Shown: in pieces, positions 7,848 through 16,377 of the stretch | Layout: every line of letters begins with the position of its first letter | How positions within the stretch are numbered: the first letter of the stretch is position 1 | Source of the DNA: an uncultured Oscillochloris sp. | GTDB lineage: Bacteria; Chloroflexota; Chloroflexia; Chloroflexales; Chloroflexaceae | DNA length: 47,318 bases | Reading direction: 5' to 3' | NCBI GenBank assembly: GCA_903920315.1 | Contig: CAIXLU010000207.1 | Span: 1-47,318, forward strand | Position numbers and translations under genes: made by a program | Notes under the pieces: generated by a model | Seen by the model: only the letters and a program-made list of their open reading frames with translations | Databases searched by the model: none | What the model was told of the DNA's origin: nothing

Positions 7848-9377
7848 TTAGCTATAGGACGAGAAGTCTAAGCTAAGCCCGTAGCGTAGAATCCGCAGCC
7901 CCTCGATCTTCATCGCCTGGGGGTATAGAGCCTTGTAGATGTTACAGCGTGGCGATTTGACATCGTAGCGCCTGGTGGCCCGGAATGTGTCGAGCGGGCA
8001 ACCCCCAGCACACCAGTATTTCCATTCGCAGCTCTTACATCCCTCTTTTTCTTCAACAGAGAGATTCTGTAAACTTGTCTGATCGGCCCGTACTAATGCG
8101 AGGGGGTCTTGAGCCGCTACCGTTGTGATCGGCTGACGGATCTGCATCTGGCATTTTGCAACACGCCCTTGATGGTCAAAGACCATATAGCTATCGCCGA
8201 CCCCGCAGGTTTTTAGATGTGGTCTCGCAAGATTCGCCCGGTCAATCAATGAACTGAGCAAACTACGGCGGGGGACGACACGCTCGATCACTGCGTACGC
8301 CGCTAGCATCCCGGCGATAATCGTCTGTTCTTCTATCTGTAGATCGTGAAAAGACGCCGATAGCTCATTCTCGCGGTAGAAATTGAGGCTGAATGGTAGG
8401 TTGCGTTCAAGAGCCCAGGCCACAACCTCCGGTAGATGCCCTGCGCTCTTCCCGGTCGCCGTGATCGAGATGTCGGGCACAAGGCCACTCTTGATAGCCA
8501 CATCAACGGCACGGGCCACATCGACGAAGGATCCGTGTCCGCCGGCGTAGCGTCGTTGTGCATCGTGGGTATAGCCGATGCCATCAACAGACACCATCAG
8601 GTGCAGGCCGAGGTCGCGTAGCGCCTGGGCTCTTTCGGGACTGAGCAGAGTGCCATTGCTGAGTACAACTCCGTCGATGGTAACACCTCGCGCCGCACCC
8701 TGCGCAAGTGCATACTGATGGAGGCACAATACGGTATCAAAGTGGAGCAGCGGCTCACCGCCAGCGTACTTCAGCTTCAGCACCGGGTAGCCGTGAGCTA
8801 CCGCTGAGCGCAGGGCCGCATCGATCGCCGCACGCCCTGTGGTGATCGACATATCGTGATGCAGGTGGGGCAGGTAGCAGTAGTCGCAGCGCAGATTGCA
8901 GCGGTCGGTCACGTGCATCCAGACGCTCAACGTCTGCGGTTGATGCATAAGGGTTGGCTGTTCTCCCGCACGATGGAGCAACCCCCGTACATGCATGGCG
9001 CGAACAGTTGGTTCTACCTGCTCGGTGCCATAGCGTTCGGAACAGCTTTGTAGGATCGCGAGAGTGCGCTCAGGCTGGGTGAAGGCAGTGTAGATGTTCG
9101 CCGCGTGCTCGTTAAGGATAACTGGCCGGTGAAATGGACCATACACGAGGCTGTGCCCATCATGGAGTAGTTGCTGCTGTGAGCCTAGCGATAGTGTGAG
9201 CTGATTGGGATGTGGCCATGTCGGTTGTGATCCGTCCGGCAACGATGATATGGAGGGGAGGCTGCATGCGCAATCCCCGCCGTCGCAATCACATTGTCCG
9301 GCTGGCTGAGGCGATACGTCGTCGCTATAGAGGATGACTGGAAGTGCAGCTTGCGGCTTTTCCATGAAGTTCGTCAT
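7848..9377 (-). CDS. Radical SAM/SPASM peptide maturase with N-terminal PqqD-like region
   Basis: 509 residues. A Cys-rich segment (Cys 29, 31, 36, 38) comes first, then a PqqD/RRE-like winged-helix region (about 55-140) of the type that binds RiPP leader peptides. The radical SAM core follows, with C-N-L-R-C-D-Y-C (Cys 160, 164, 167) and G-G-E-P-L-L. A SPASM domain with auxiliary Fe-S ligands (C-G-V-G..C-Q-M..C-K-S-C..C-A-G-G-C-P..C) closes the protein. Enzymes of this class install C-C, C-S or cyclophane links in ribosomal peptides. The final five residues are F-S-S-Y-S, fitting the F-x-S-x-x-COOH signature known from substrates of actinobacterial FxsB-type maturases. It is the third gene of the CHAT operon, overlapping the preceding stop by four bases (ATGA), so it is translationally coupled. 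No separate precursor peptide gene is seen. Enzyme class is firm; target is inference. Confidence 0.9.
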   Translation of the reverse strand: MTNFMEKPQAALPVILYSDDVSPQPAGQCDCDGGDCACSLPSISSLPDGSQPTWPHPNQLTLSLGSQQQLLHDGHSLVYGPFHRPVILNEHAANIYTAFTQPERTLAILQSCSERYGTEQVEPTVRAMHVRGLLHRAGEQPTLMHQPQTLSVWMHVTDRCNLRCDYCYLPHLHHDMSITTGRAAIDAALRSAVAHGYPVLKLKYAGGEPLLHFDTVLCLHQYALAQGAARGVTIDGVVLSNGTLLSPERAQALRDLGLHLMVSVDGIGYTHDAQRRYAGGHGSFVDVARAVDVAIKSGLVPDISITATGKSAGHLPEVVAWALERNLPFSLNFYRENELSASFHDLQIEEQTIIAGMLAAYAVIERVVPRRSLLSSLIDRANLARPHLKTCGVGDSYMVFDHQGRVAKCQMQIRQPITTVAAQDPLALVRADQTSLQNLSVEEKEGCKSCEWKYWCAGGCPLDTFRATRRYDVKSPRCNIYKALYPQAMKIEGLRILRYGLSLDFSSYS

Positions 9378-12300
9378 CCTTGTGCTTTAATCCGAAGCTT
9401 TGTTTGCTGTAGCTCGTTTTGGCACCAGAACACAAGGTCGTACCGATTGATTTGGGACCCTTTATACGTCTGTTCTTCCCATTTGATAAGCATCAGTTGG
9501 AGGTACTGCTCTGCCTCTGCTTGCGACAGTTGGCGCAGCTTCTGTGCAAGCTGGCGTAGCTCCTTCTCGACGGTGTAGGGGCCGAATCCACCGTGTTCAT
9601 TGATCAACGCGATGCCACTGGCATAGAGTTCAAATGCCTGTTGATATTCCCCGTGACGAAGGGCAAATTCAGCACGGATGCGGTGCATCCACCCATAGTA
9701 AAGCGGGAAGATCAACCCCCGTTGCTCGTAGATGTCCAAAAGACTGGCATATTCTGCCATATGGCGATCGTTATCGAGGTCGAGATCAAACTCGGCCTCG
9801 CCGAGCAGGCTATCCACATAGTAGCGATGATCGCCCAGTTCTTCGCTCAGATGAAACGCTATCTTGTTAAGCGCACGAGCGTCCTCACATCGGGTGGTAT
9901 CACTGCTCTCACGGCCCAAGCGCCAGAGTACGCTGGCTAACTGGTGGTAGATGCCTGGCTCGGCGCTCCTGATTTCATGTTCCTGGGCTAACTCAAGGCT
10001 GTGTCGTAGGAGTCGTTCGGCCAACTGGAGTCCTGTCAGACTCACCGCATCAGTGCGGTCAACCGCGTCAAACCACTCGGTCCAGCCAAGTTGGAAGTAC
10101 GCCTGGCAATGCATATCACTTCTATCAGTTGTGGGAAGCAGCGCAATTGCATGTTCGAGATGGCGGCGCGACTGCGCATAGTAGCCACGATCGCGGGTTA
10201 GGATGCCGAGTGTTGTCTCGCCGCGGGCACTCTCCGCCTCCTCGCCCATCTCGCACCAAATCGTGATCGCTTGGTTGATCATGGTCTCGGCGCGGTCATA
10301 GTCGCGATTCAGGCCGTAGAGATAGCCAAGGTTATTGTTCGTACTCGCGATCAGCCGCAGGTAGCGTCGCTGCTCAATGCCAGTCGATGCGCTTTGGGCC
10401 TCGGTGGCTAGCGTGCGCACATCTTCGTAATGCTTTTGGGCTAATTTCCGATAGCTCGGCTTCTCGTCCTCCTGGAGACGATAGCAGTAGCCAATCTGAT
10501 TGAGTACTGCAGCCCGATGGCCCTTTTGTTCAGGGGCAATCAGCTTCAGACATCGCTGCTGATAGTTTCTGGCCTTCGCGGGAAGGCCAAGGCGCAGATA
10601 CGCCGCGCCGAGCATGTTATAGATCGTCAAGCGGCGATCTTTGCTGCGGGAAAGGCCGTACAGCAACGACTCGAACTGCTTTGTACTGTCCTCAGCCTTG
10701 CCGGTATCGAGCAGAGCACGGGCGTAGCGAAACTGATATTCGTACTGCTGGTCGTTCGTGAACTGACTCTTGTAGGCATCGATGCTTTTGCAGAGCCGTA
10801 AGGTAAGGCTAAAGTGCTTCCCTCCGCGCACCTGATCCACGATCTCACTCCAAGTTGCAAATGCCTGCGTATCGTTCGACTCGAACATATGAAAAACCCA
10901 TGCCTCGGTGACAGCCTGACGGCGGTTACGCGTTGCACGGCGCTCGATAGTGAGCCGGAGCTGTCGCGCACGCAACGTATTGCGTTGGCTATCATCGGAT
11001 GATGGCTGCGCCTCTTGTGCGCTGATCTCACGATCTAGATTGCCGATCTGAACTGTGTAGTCCTTGATCTTCTCGTTCAATTGGCTATCCTGGTTACGAT
11101 AGAACTGCACTGCCCGCTGGTGTTCACGGCACCGCTGTGAGCCATCGGGATCAAAACCTGCCCAGAGATAGGTTCCGATCAGCCGCTTCATCTCATCGTG
11201 GAGTTCAATTTCTGTGCCACCGTAGCGCGAGACTTCGCGGATGAAGGCGTAGGTTCTCGCCTCGTCAAACAGTGCCTGTGCATCATCGGGTGAGGTTTGG
11301 AACAGAGCGGCGATTGCTTCGACGGAGAGCGGGGCAATCAGCGATAGACGGAGCACCATGCGATCCATGCGGTTGCGCAGCCGACGGATATGCTGCACCA
11401 GGTTGCTCTCAAATGAAGTCGCGGCGACCCTGAGTTGCGCTGGCGACATTGCCGCAAGTATCTGACGATCCGGCAGTGGGTCGAGCTGAATCTTGCGGAA
11501 GACATATTCGATCGCTAGGTCGAGCAAGATGGGCTTGCCTAGTGCAAGCATGGCGAGCGTGTCGGCCAGATCGTCAGATAGCTGAAGCGGCATTGTGCGC
11601 TGCTTCTCACTGAGGTACTGCTGACTAAAGTTGAGATCAAAGGGCTGTAGATTCAGGAAGATGATCTCAGTATCAGATTGTTTTTGGTGTTCAATTTGTG
11701 TCGCCAGACTCTCCATCATTGCGCCGTCTGGGCGCCCGGCAAAGACTACAACGGTGTTCTCGAACGCGCAGAGCATTTTGATGAGATCCTGATTCAGTAG
11801 ATCTTTTCCGGCGCGCTCCGTTGTATCAAAGCACAGTAGCAGTCGCTGATCGTGGGTGCGCTTATTGATCGCGCTGACAAGATCCCGATGCACCTGCTCA
11901 CGCTGCCGCTCTGTGGCATCGGTCTGCAAAAGCCGTGACTGTACGGTGAGTTGATGCAGATTCATCGCCAGTGAATCGGGTGCCGTACCCGCAGTGACAT
12001 CGGCTAACCGCTGCTCTAGGTTTCCTTCGATAACAAGATCGGGATCGGCGAAATCGATGACATCACTCAAGGTGTAGAGTGACGCAGCATGAACCCGAAT
12101 ATGGGCCGCAATCGCGTGTAGCTCTGAACTCCAACCAATCAAATCTGTGTGATGCCATCTCCACTGGCTATCACCGGATGCGACCAGACTTTCTTGCGTG
12201 ACAAGTTCGAGAGGGAGTGAGTAGTAGTGTTCGCCAGGGGTGGAATTTGTGATAGCCTGCTTGAGCGCTAACCGTACAAGGAGGCGTCCAGCTTCAACAG

Positions 12301-13213
12301 GATCAATCGCAGCTGTTGCTCGCCAGGGGCTATCATCCATGAGCATTAGTTTTTTGTCCGAGGGGCAGAGATCAAAGCTGTACACCTTGATGTCTGTGCG
12401 GTCTATATTGACCAGGGTTTGTACTACGCCACGAGCATACTCATCGAAAATGCACCAGACAGCCTTCGTGTCAGGGTACAGTTCTATGTGGGCGCGGATC
12501 TGCTCTGCAGCGCTCTCATGAGAGTGTTGGCTCATCTCACAGTAAACATCGATAACATTGACAAGGTTATAGTTGACCAGAAGGCGGCTCAGATCACCCC
12601 TGCGGCGCTGCTGAAGCAGGTTTTCGGGCGTCCAGACGACGGCGACGTTTCCGCGGTAGTTGATCTGTTTCAGCATTAATGTGCTAACCAACTGAAGGCC
12701 ATTGAGATCATCCTGAAAGACCTTAACGGTCTTACCTTCGATCGATTCGATATGTGTATCGAAGGTCAGCACCGGAATGTCCAAGTCAATTGCCCGACGG
12801 ATCTGAGCTTCCACTTCATCGTACGACCCCAGACTTACGATGATCGCATCAGGCTGTGTGTCAATCTGCTGGGCAAGCTGCTCAGCCATACGTATCGGGT
12901 CATACCGCGCGTCGGTAGACTCCAAGGTGACACCAAGTTCGTAGGCCATAGCCTTGACACCGCGATAAAACTCGTGTGACCACTCGGAGTCGGTGAACTC
13001 CTGTACCAGTGCGATGCGGTGGTTAGCGTAAAGATTGTCCGGCTCGAAGCGCCCCGATTTGATGCGATCACGCAACTCTTTAAGTAGCCTCGTTTTACCG
13101 ATGCCGCCGTCGCCGCTGATGAACAGGAATCGCGATGTGCCAAAATCTAGCAGCAGGCGGCGAATAGCCACTAGTTCGGTCTCTCGCCCAATAAATGTCA
13201 CAGGCGTAGGCAT
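9374..13213 (-). CDS. STAND NTPase with inserted periplasmic-binding-protein-like domain and C-terminal TPRs
   Basis: 1279 residues. It opens with F-I-G-R-E-x-E-L and a Walker A (G-D-G-G-I-G-K-T, about 34-41), as in AAA/STAND ATPases. From about 64 to 345 the NTPase fold is interrupted by a domain that reads as a type-I sugar-binding protein (RbsB/LacI style). Its marks are an opening R-I-A-L-V-Q-E-F-T-D, D-A-I-I-V, I-P-V-L-T-F-D-T, D-D-L-N-G, G-N-V-A-V-V-W and D-P-V-E-A-G-R. The NTPase resumes with V-I-D-F-A-D and reaches Walker B (L-L-L-C-F-D-T-T-E-R, about 458-467). A helical middle with coiled-coil character (about 700-790) leads to TPRs (about 830-1250). No signal peptide, so the binding domain is cytosolic. 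The gene starts 5 bp after the CHAT stop (AAGGGG ribosome binding site) and overlaps the radical SAM gene. Likely a ligand-gated sensor and scaffold (inference). Confidence 0.82.
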   Translation of the reverse strand: MPTPVTFIGRETELVAIRRLLLDFGTSRFLFISGDGGIGKTRLLKELRDRIKSGRFEPDNLYANHRIALVQEFTDSEWSHEFYRGVKAMAYELGVTLESTDARYDPIRMAEQLAQQIDTQPDAIIVSLGSYDEVEAQIRRAIDLDIPVLTFDTHIESIEGKTVKVFQDDLNGLQLVSTLMLKQINYRGNVAVVWTPENLLQQRRRGDLSRLLVNYNLVNVIDVYCEMSQHSHESAAEQIRAHIELYPDTKAVWCIFDEYARGVVQTLVNIDRTDIKVYSFDLCPSDKKLMLMDDSPWRATAAIDPVEAGRLLVRLALKQAITNSTPGEHYYSLPLELVTQESLVASGDSQWRWHHTDLIGWSSELHAIAAHIRVHAASLYTLSDVIDFADPDLVIEGNLEQRLADVTAGTAPDSLAMNLHQLTVQSRLLQTDATERQREQVHRDLVSAINKRTHDQRLLLCFDTTERAGKDLLNQDLIKMLCAFENTVVVFAGRPDGAMMESLATQIEHQKQSDTEIIFLNLQPFDLNFSQQYLSEKQRTMPLQLSDDLADTLAMLALGKPILLDLAIEYVFRKIQLDPLPDRQILAAMSPAQLRVAATSFESNLVQHIRRLRNRMDRMVLRLSLIAPLSVEAIAALFQTSPDDAQALFDEARTYAFIREVSRYGGTEIELHDEMKRLIGTYLWAGFDPDGSQRCREHQRAVQFYRNQDSQLNEKIKDYTVQIGNLDREISAQEAQPSSDDSQRNTLRARQLRLTIERRATRNRRQAVTEAWVFHMFESNDTQAFATWSEIVDQVRGGKHFSLTLRLCKSIDAYKSQFTNDQQYEYQFRYARALLDTGKAEDSTKQFESLLYGLSRSKDRRLTIYNMLGAAYLRLGLPAKARNYQQRCLKLIAPEQKGHRAAVLNQIGYCYRLQEDEKPSYRKLAQKHYEDVRTLATEAQSASTGIEQRRYLRLIASTNNNLGYLYGLNRDYDRAETMINQAITIWCEMGEEAESARGETTLGILTRDRGYYAQSRRHLEHAIALLPTTDRSDMHCQAYFQLGWTEWFDAVDRTDAVSLTGLQLAERLLRHSLELAQEHEIRSAEPGIYHQLASVLWRLGRESSDTTRCEDARALNKIAFHLSEELGDHRYYVDSLLGEAEFDLDLDNDRHMAEYASLLDIYEQRGLIFPLYYGWMHRIRAEFALRHGEYQQAFELYASGIALINEHGGFGPYTVEKELRQLAQKLRQLSQAEAEQYLQLMLIKWEEQTYKGSQINRYDLVFWCQNELQQTKLRIKAQG

Positions 13214-13218
13214 CAGGA

Positions 13219-15858
13219 TTACCCCTTGTTCATCGTAGCCGGGTTATAGTGATCACGCTCGGCGAGTAAGGCTTTGCGCAGCACCTTAATCGGTGTGTTG
13301 CCATACTCCTCAGCGCGGAAGAGATAGTTGAAGAGAAAAATGAACTCCCAGAAGCCATACTGCGGTGAACGCTCATCGCCCAATTTCTCATCGATGATCT
13401 GGATGAGATCACGGAAATTCAGCCACCTTGGACGAATTTCGTAGATAGCCTTGACGACCAGCGGGACTTCTGTATGCAGGTATGCGAGCATCGCTTCACT
13501 ACGGTCATCGGCTCGCTCCAAATGTGCAGTGGTCATAGCCTGAAGCCGCTGGAAGAGGTACTCGAGTGCCCACATGCTGGAACCAGTGCCTTCTCTGATC
13601 TGTTGGAGGCACATGTCGGCAGCGGACGAACAGAGGGTGCGGAAATGATCAGGGTGCTCATAGCGGAGCTTTAGCGTAACAAGCTGTCTGCCGATGCCAT
13701 CGGACAAATATGCCCCTCCCGTGAACAGGTATGATTGGGTCAGTTTATCAGCGAGTTGTTCACCGTCAGCGCATCCCTGGGGCTTATAGATGTCACAATG
13801 CTTCTGGAGGATGTCGTAATCAACGTAGCGAAAGACACAGATCGCCTCGACCACATGGTGCAGATTCGGTAGCTTCTCTTTGATTTCTCGCTCAAAGTCA
13901 TCGGCAGCAAAGCGAATTACCGTATCCCACAGGTGGTTGCCCTGCTCGGGCGTAAAGTAGCGATCCGGCAGAAGACCCTGCTTATCAAACTGCGTCAGTA
14001 ACTCGGCCATACACCCGGGGTGGCCGCCGGTTAGGTAGAGCACATGGGATGCTGCCTTGGCCACATCGGCTTTTTTTTGCTCCGGCAGGTACATCTGCGC
14101 GGTCTCTTTGACTGACTCGTAGGTGAATGGTGTAAGTACTATTGGCTCAGGGTTATTCGGCAGGCCGAGGGTCTCGATCGCACGCCCGGCCATGATCAAG
14201 AACACATGAGGTGGATCCTGCAAATTTTTCAGGTTATCCCAGCAATCTTTGATGAACGACCCAGTGAACACATCGGTCAAGTGCTTTGCAGGGATATCAT
14301 CAAAATCGACCAAGATGACAAGGCCAGGTAAATGTTTTTTCTCAATGGACATCTCTTTATAGCGTTTCTTCCAGCGGCTTATAAACAACTCGCCTGGAGC
14401 CATCCTTACGGGTGTATATTCCTCGCTTACGTCGGCCTGAAGTCCTAATTGAGTACTGAGCTTATCCACAATTTGATAGATGTTAGTATGTCGATCCACC
14501 TTGACCAGGGCACAGTCATAGTTCTTATCGAAAAAACGAGTAGACACTTCTTGGAGTAGTGCGCTTTTGCCGAAACCGGACGGTGCGCTAACATAAACTG
14601 GGCGCTCGATCCTCAGATCCGCCAGTTCCATGATTTTCTGAATTTCCTCTTTACGGTTGGCAAAGTGGATAGCTGGTTGTGATGTTGTTCTATGAGCCGA
14701 TGAGGTTGCTTCTCCAGCAGGCGGAGGCGAAGATGGTGACATATTAGGCATCTGCTGGCTCCCTGGAAGATGATTTGTTTGGGCAGACAGTGCTGGTAGT
14801 TCTTGCGCATCCTCTGTCCAGAGCACCCCCTGAGTGAGGCTGGTATAGAGTACGGGCATCCACCAATCGGGGTAATTCTGCACGGCGTGCCGTGCCCCGT
14901 TGACGGCGCGGTCAATGGCACCATCGCGCAGGAGTTCGCGGAAGAAGATGGGTACGAAGCGCTGGTTAGTAGCGATGCTGAACGAGCCCTGCATGGCTAG
15001 CACGGATGGCACACCGGCCTGAGCAAGCAGTGGGCCGAGGGAGGACAGCACATCGCTGTAGCCGTCCCCCGCACCCTCACAAGAGCTTAGGACGACTAGG
15101 CGCGGTCGGCGCTCGTCAAGGCTCCGCAGTAGATCTACCAGCATTGTGCCGCTCTGGAGGGCGACCCGATTCTCGGCATCAACCAAGTAGAGCCAGGATT
15201 GCCCGTTGATTAGCTTGCCGTGGGCTACCAGATAGAGGATGTCGCAACCCTCACGTAGGTTGTCAGAGAGGCAATCCCAGGTGGCCAACTGACCTCCGGC
15301 GGTGCCGAGGGAGCGATGGCTAACGCACTCCAGGGCCGACACAACATGCGCAGTTTCTGCTTCAGCCGTGATCTCAGCCAGCCGGTAGCTTGCGACGTTT
15401 ATTGGGGCCGCCACCGCGATCAGCGCACGGATCTTGCCCTTTGGCCGTAGCTGTACCGGCCGGTAGCCATCGCCACTGAGGTAGCGCGAGAGTAACAGGT
15501 CTCCCTCACACGCTATGGGCCGATTACTGGAGGGAGATAGCAGAGTCTCCCAGTACAGCGATTGGAGATTCCGGGGAAGCAGCAACTGCACGCGGAGCTT
15601 CTGCCCAGACCCTGTTGTGGCAGCGTAGCACTCGCGGAAGGCAATCTCTGCCTCGCCGACAAAAATAGCAGTACGCAGCGTGGCACCATAGGCCACCGGG
15701 TCGGGCCACGAGGCAAGTAACTCTTTCGAGTCAAGTGTCATTGCGAAAGGGCCGTGGCGGACATTTCTCACAGAACCCGTTAGGCACAGTGTGAGTGCAA
15801 ACCCTTCGACGGAGGGGGTGATAGTCATCTCCAGGTTTGCATAGGGAGAAGATGTCAT
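13219..15858 (-). CDS. CHAT-domain protease fused to a P-loop NTPase
   Basis: 879 residues. A CHAT-associated N-terminal region (1-150) is followed by the caspase-like CHAT domain with catalytic His213 (Y-L-V-A-H-G) and Cys260 (L-S-S-C-E-G-A-G). A Ser/Pro-rich linker (about 355-395) leads to an ATPase with Walker A (S-G-F-G-K-S, near 427) and Walker B (V-I-L-V-D-F-D-D, near 512), then an alpha-helical C-terminus. CHAT enzymes are cytosolic cysteine proteases used in bacterial conflict and cell-death systems. This is the first gene of a three-gene operon; the next gene follows after 5 bp. The CHAT half is paralogous to the divergent CHAT-SIR2 gene at 18520. No strong Shine-Dalgarno precedes this ATG, so residue 11 (Met) is a possible alternative start. 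Both catalytic residues are present, so it is probably active. Confidence 0.9.
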   Translation of the reverse strand: MTSSPYANLEMTITPSVEGFALTLCLTGSVRNVRHGPFAMTLDSKELLASWPDPVAYGATLRTAIFVGEAEIAFRECYAATTGSGQKLRVQLLLPRNLQSLYWETLLSPSSNRPIACEGDLLLSRYLSGDGYRPVQLRPKGKIRALIAVAAPINVASYRLAEITAEAETAHVVSALECVSHRSLGTAGGQLATWDCLSDNLREGCDILYLVAHGKLINGQSWLYLVDAENRVALQSGTMLVDLLRSLDERRPRLVVLSSCEGAGDGYSDVLSSLGPLLAQAGVPSVLAMQGSFSIATNQRFVPIFFRELLRDGAIDRAVNGARHAVQNYPDWWMPVLYTSLTQGVLWTEDAQELPALSAQTNHLPGSQQMPNMSPSSPPPAGEATSSAHRTTSQPAIHFANRKEEIQKIMELADLRIERPVYVSAPSGFGKSALLQEVSTRFFDKNYDCALVKVDRHTNIYQIVDKLSTQLGLQADVSEEYTPVRMAPGELFISRWKKRYKEMSIEKKHLPGLVILVDFDDIPAKHLTDVFTGSFIKDCWDNLKNLQDPPHVFLIMAGRAIETLGLPNNPEPIVLTPFTYESVKETAQMYLPEQKKADVAKAASHVLYLTGGHPGCMAELLTQFDKQGLLPDRYFTPEQGNHLWDTVIRFAADDFEREIKEKLPNLHHVVEAICVFRYVDYDILQKHCDIYKPQGCADGEQLADKLTQSYLFTGGAYLSDGIGRQLVTLKLRYEHPDHFRTLCSSAADMCLQQIREGTGSSMWALEYLFQRLQAMTTAHLERADDRSEAMLAYLHTEVPLVVKAIYEIRPRWLNFRDLIQIIDEKLGDERSPQYGFWEFIFLFNYLFRAEEYGNTPIKVLRKALLAERDHYNPATMNKG

Positions 15859-15955
15859 GGCTTGGCACGAGTTTCTGCTTGGAGCTTCGGATGGGAATGG
15901 CAGAGACTAAGCGGTTTCGCTAATTGTTTTAGGGCAGTAGAGCAGAAGTAACACT

Positions 15956-16028
15956 GTCACGCTGAGCGAAGCGAAGTGTCCCAGCGTGCATCACCATCGC
16001 TGGGACGCTGAGCGAAGCGAAGCGTGAC
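15956..16028. repeat. REP-like palindrome with two cgctgagcgaagcgaag copies
   Basis: The 17-bp sequence cgctgagcgaagcgaag occurs at 15960-15976 and 16006-16022. Between them a hairpin (cccagcg/cgctggg, 15980-15986 and 15998-16004) forms, and outside them gtcacgct pairs with agcgtgac (15956-15963 and 16021-16028). Just after it (16035-16055) lies gcgtgacttatgcggtattgc, nearly identical to the right end of the IS at 16378, suggesting a lone IS end left from an earlier copy. Confidence 0.6.
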
Positions 16029-16165
16029 ACTATGACAGCGTGACTTATGCGGTATTGCGTTTTAGGGTAATTATAACGATTTAATGTAAACCAAGTCAAT
16101 CTTTAAATTTGAGATCAACAGTGAAGGTATTGCAACTTTCGGCGTATAGCGATCCTAGGCTAGTT

Positions 16166-16345
16166 GTGCGCGTTATGGCCCACAGCGGGCGATTGTGGCG
16201 ACCGCCCATAAGGTGGCCCGGTGGTGTACCATCTGCTGACCCATCGCGAAGCGTTCGACCCGAAACGGGTCGAGATCGATGACGCCGTACGGCGCGAGCG
16301 TGAACACAAGCGGCTGGTGTTAAATGTCGGCTCTTCCGCATCTCC
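16166..16345 (+). pseudogene. C-terminal remnant of an IS110-type transposase
   Basis: In one frame it reads A-T-A-H-K-V-A-R and, after a one-base shift, Y-H-L-L-T-H-R-E-A-F-D-P-K-R followed by a basic tail. This resembles the C-terminal end of IS110-family transposases (A-H-K-L-A-R-x-V-Y-x-x-L). There is no start, no catalytic part, and the frame is broken. The nearby IS inserted just downstream of it, at 16370. The assignment rests on a short stretch. Confidence 0.4.
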
Positions 16346-16377
16346 CGTGATGCCCCGCGACCGGCAAATCTAATTAT

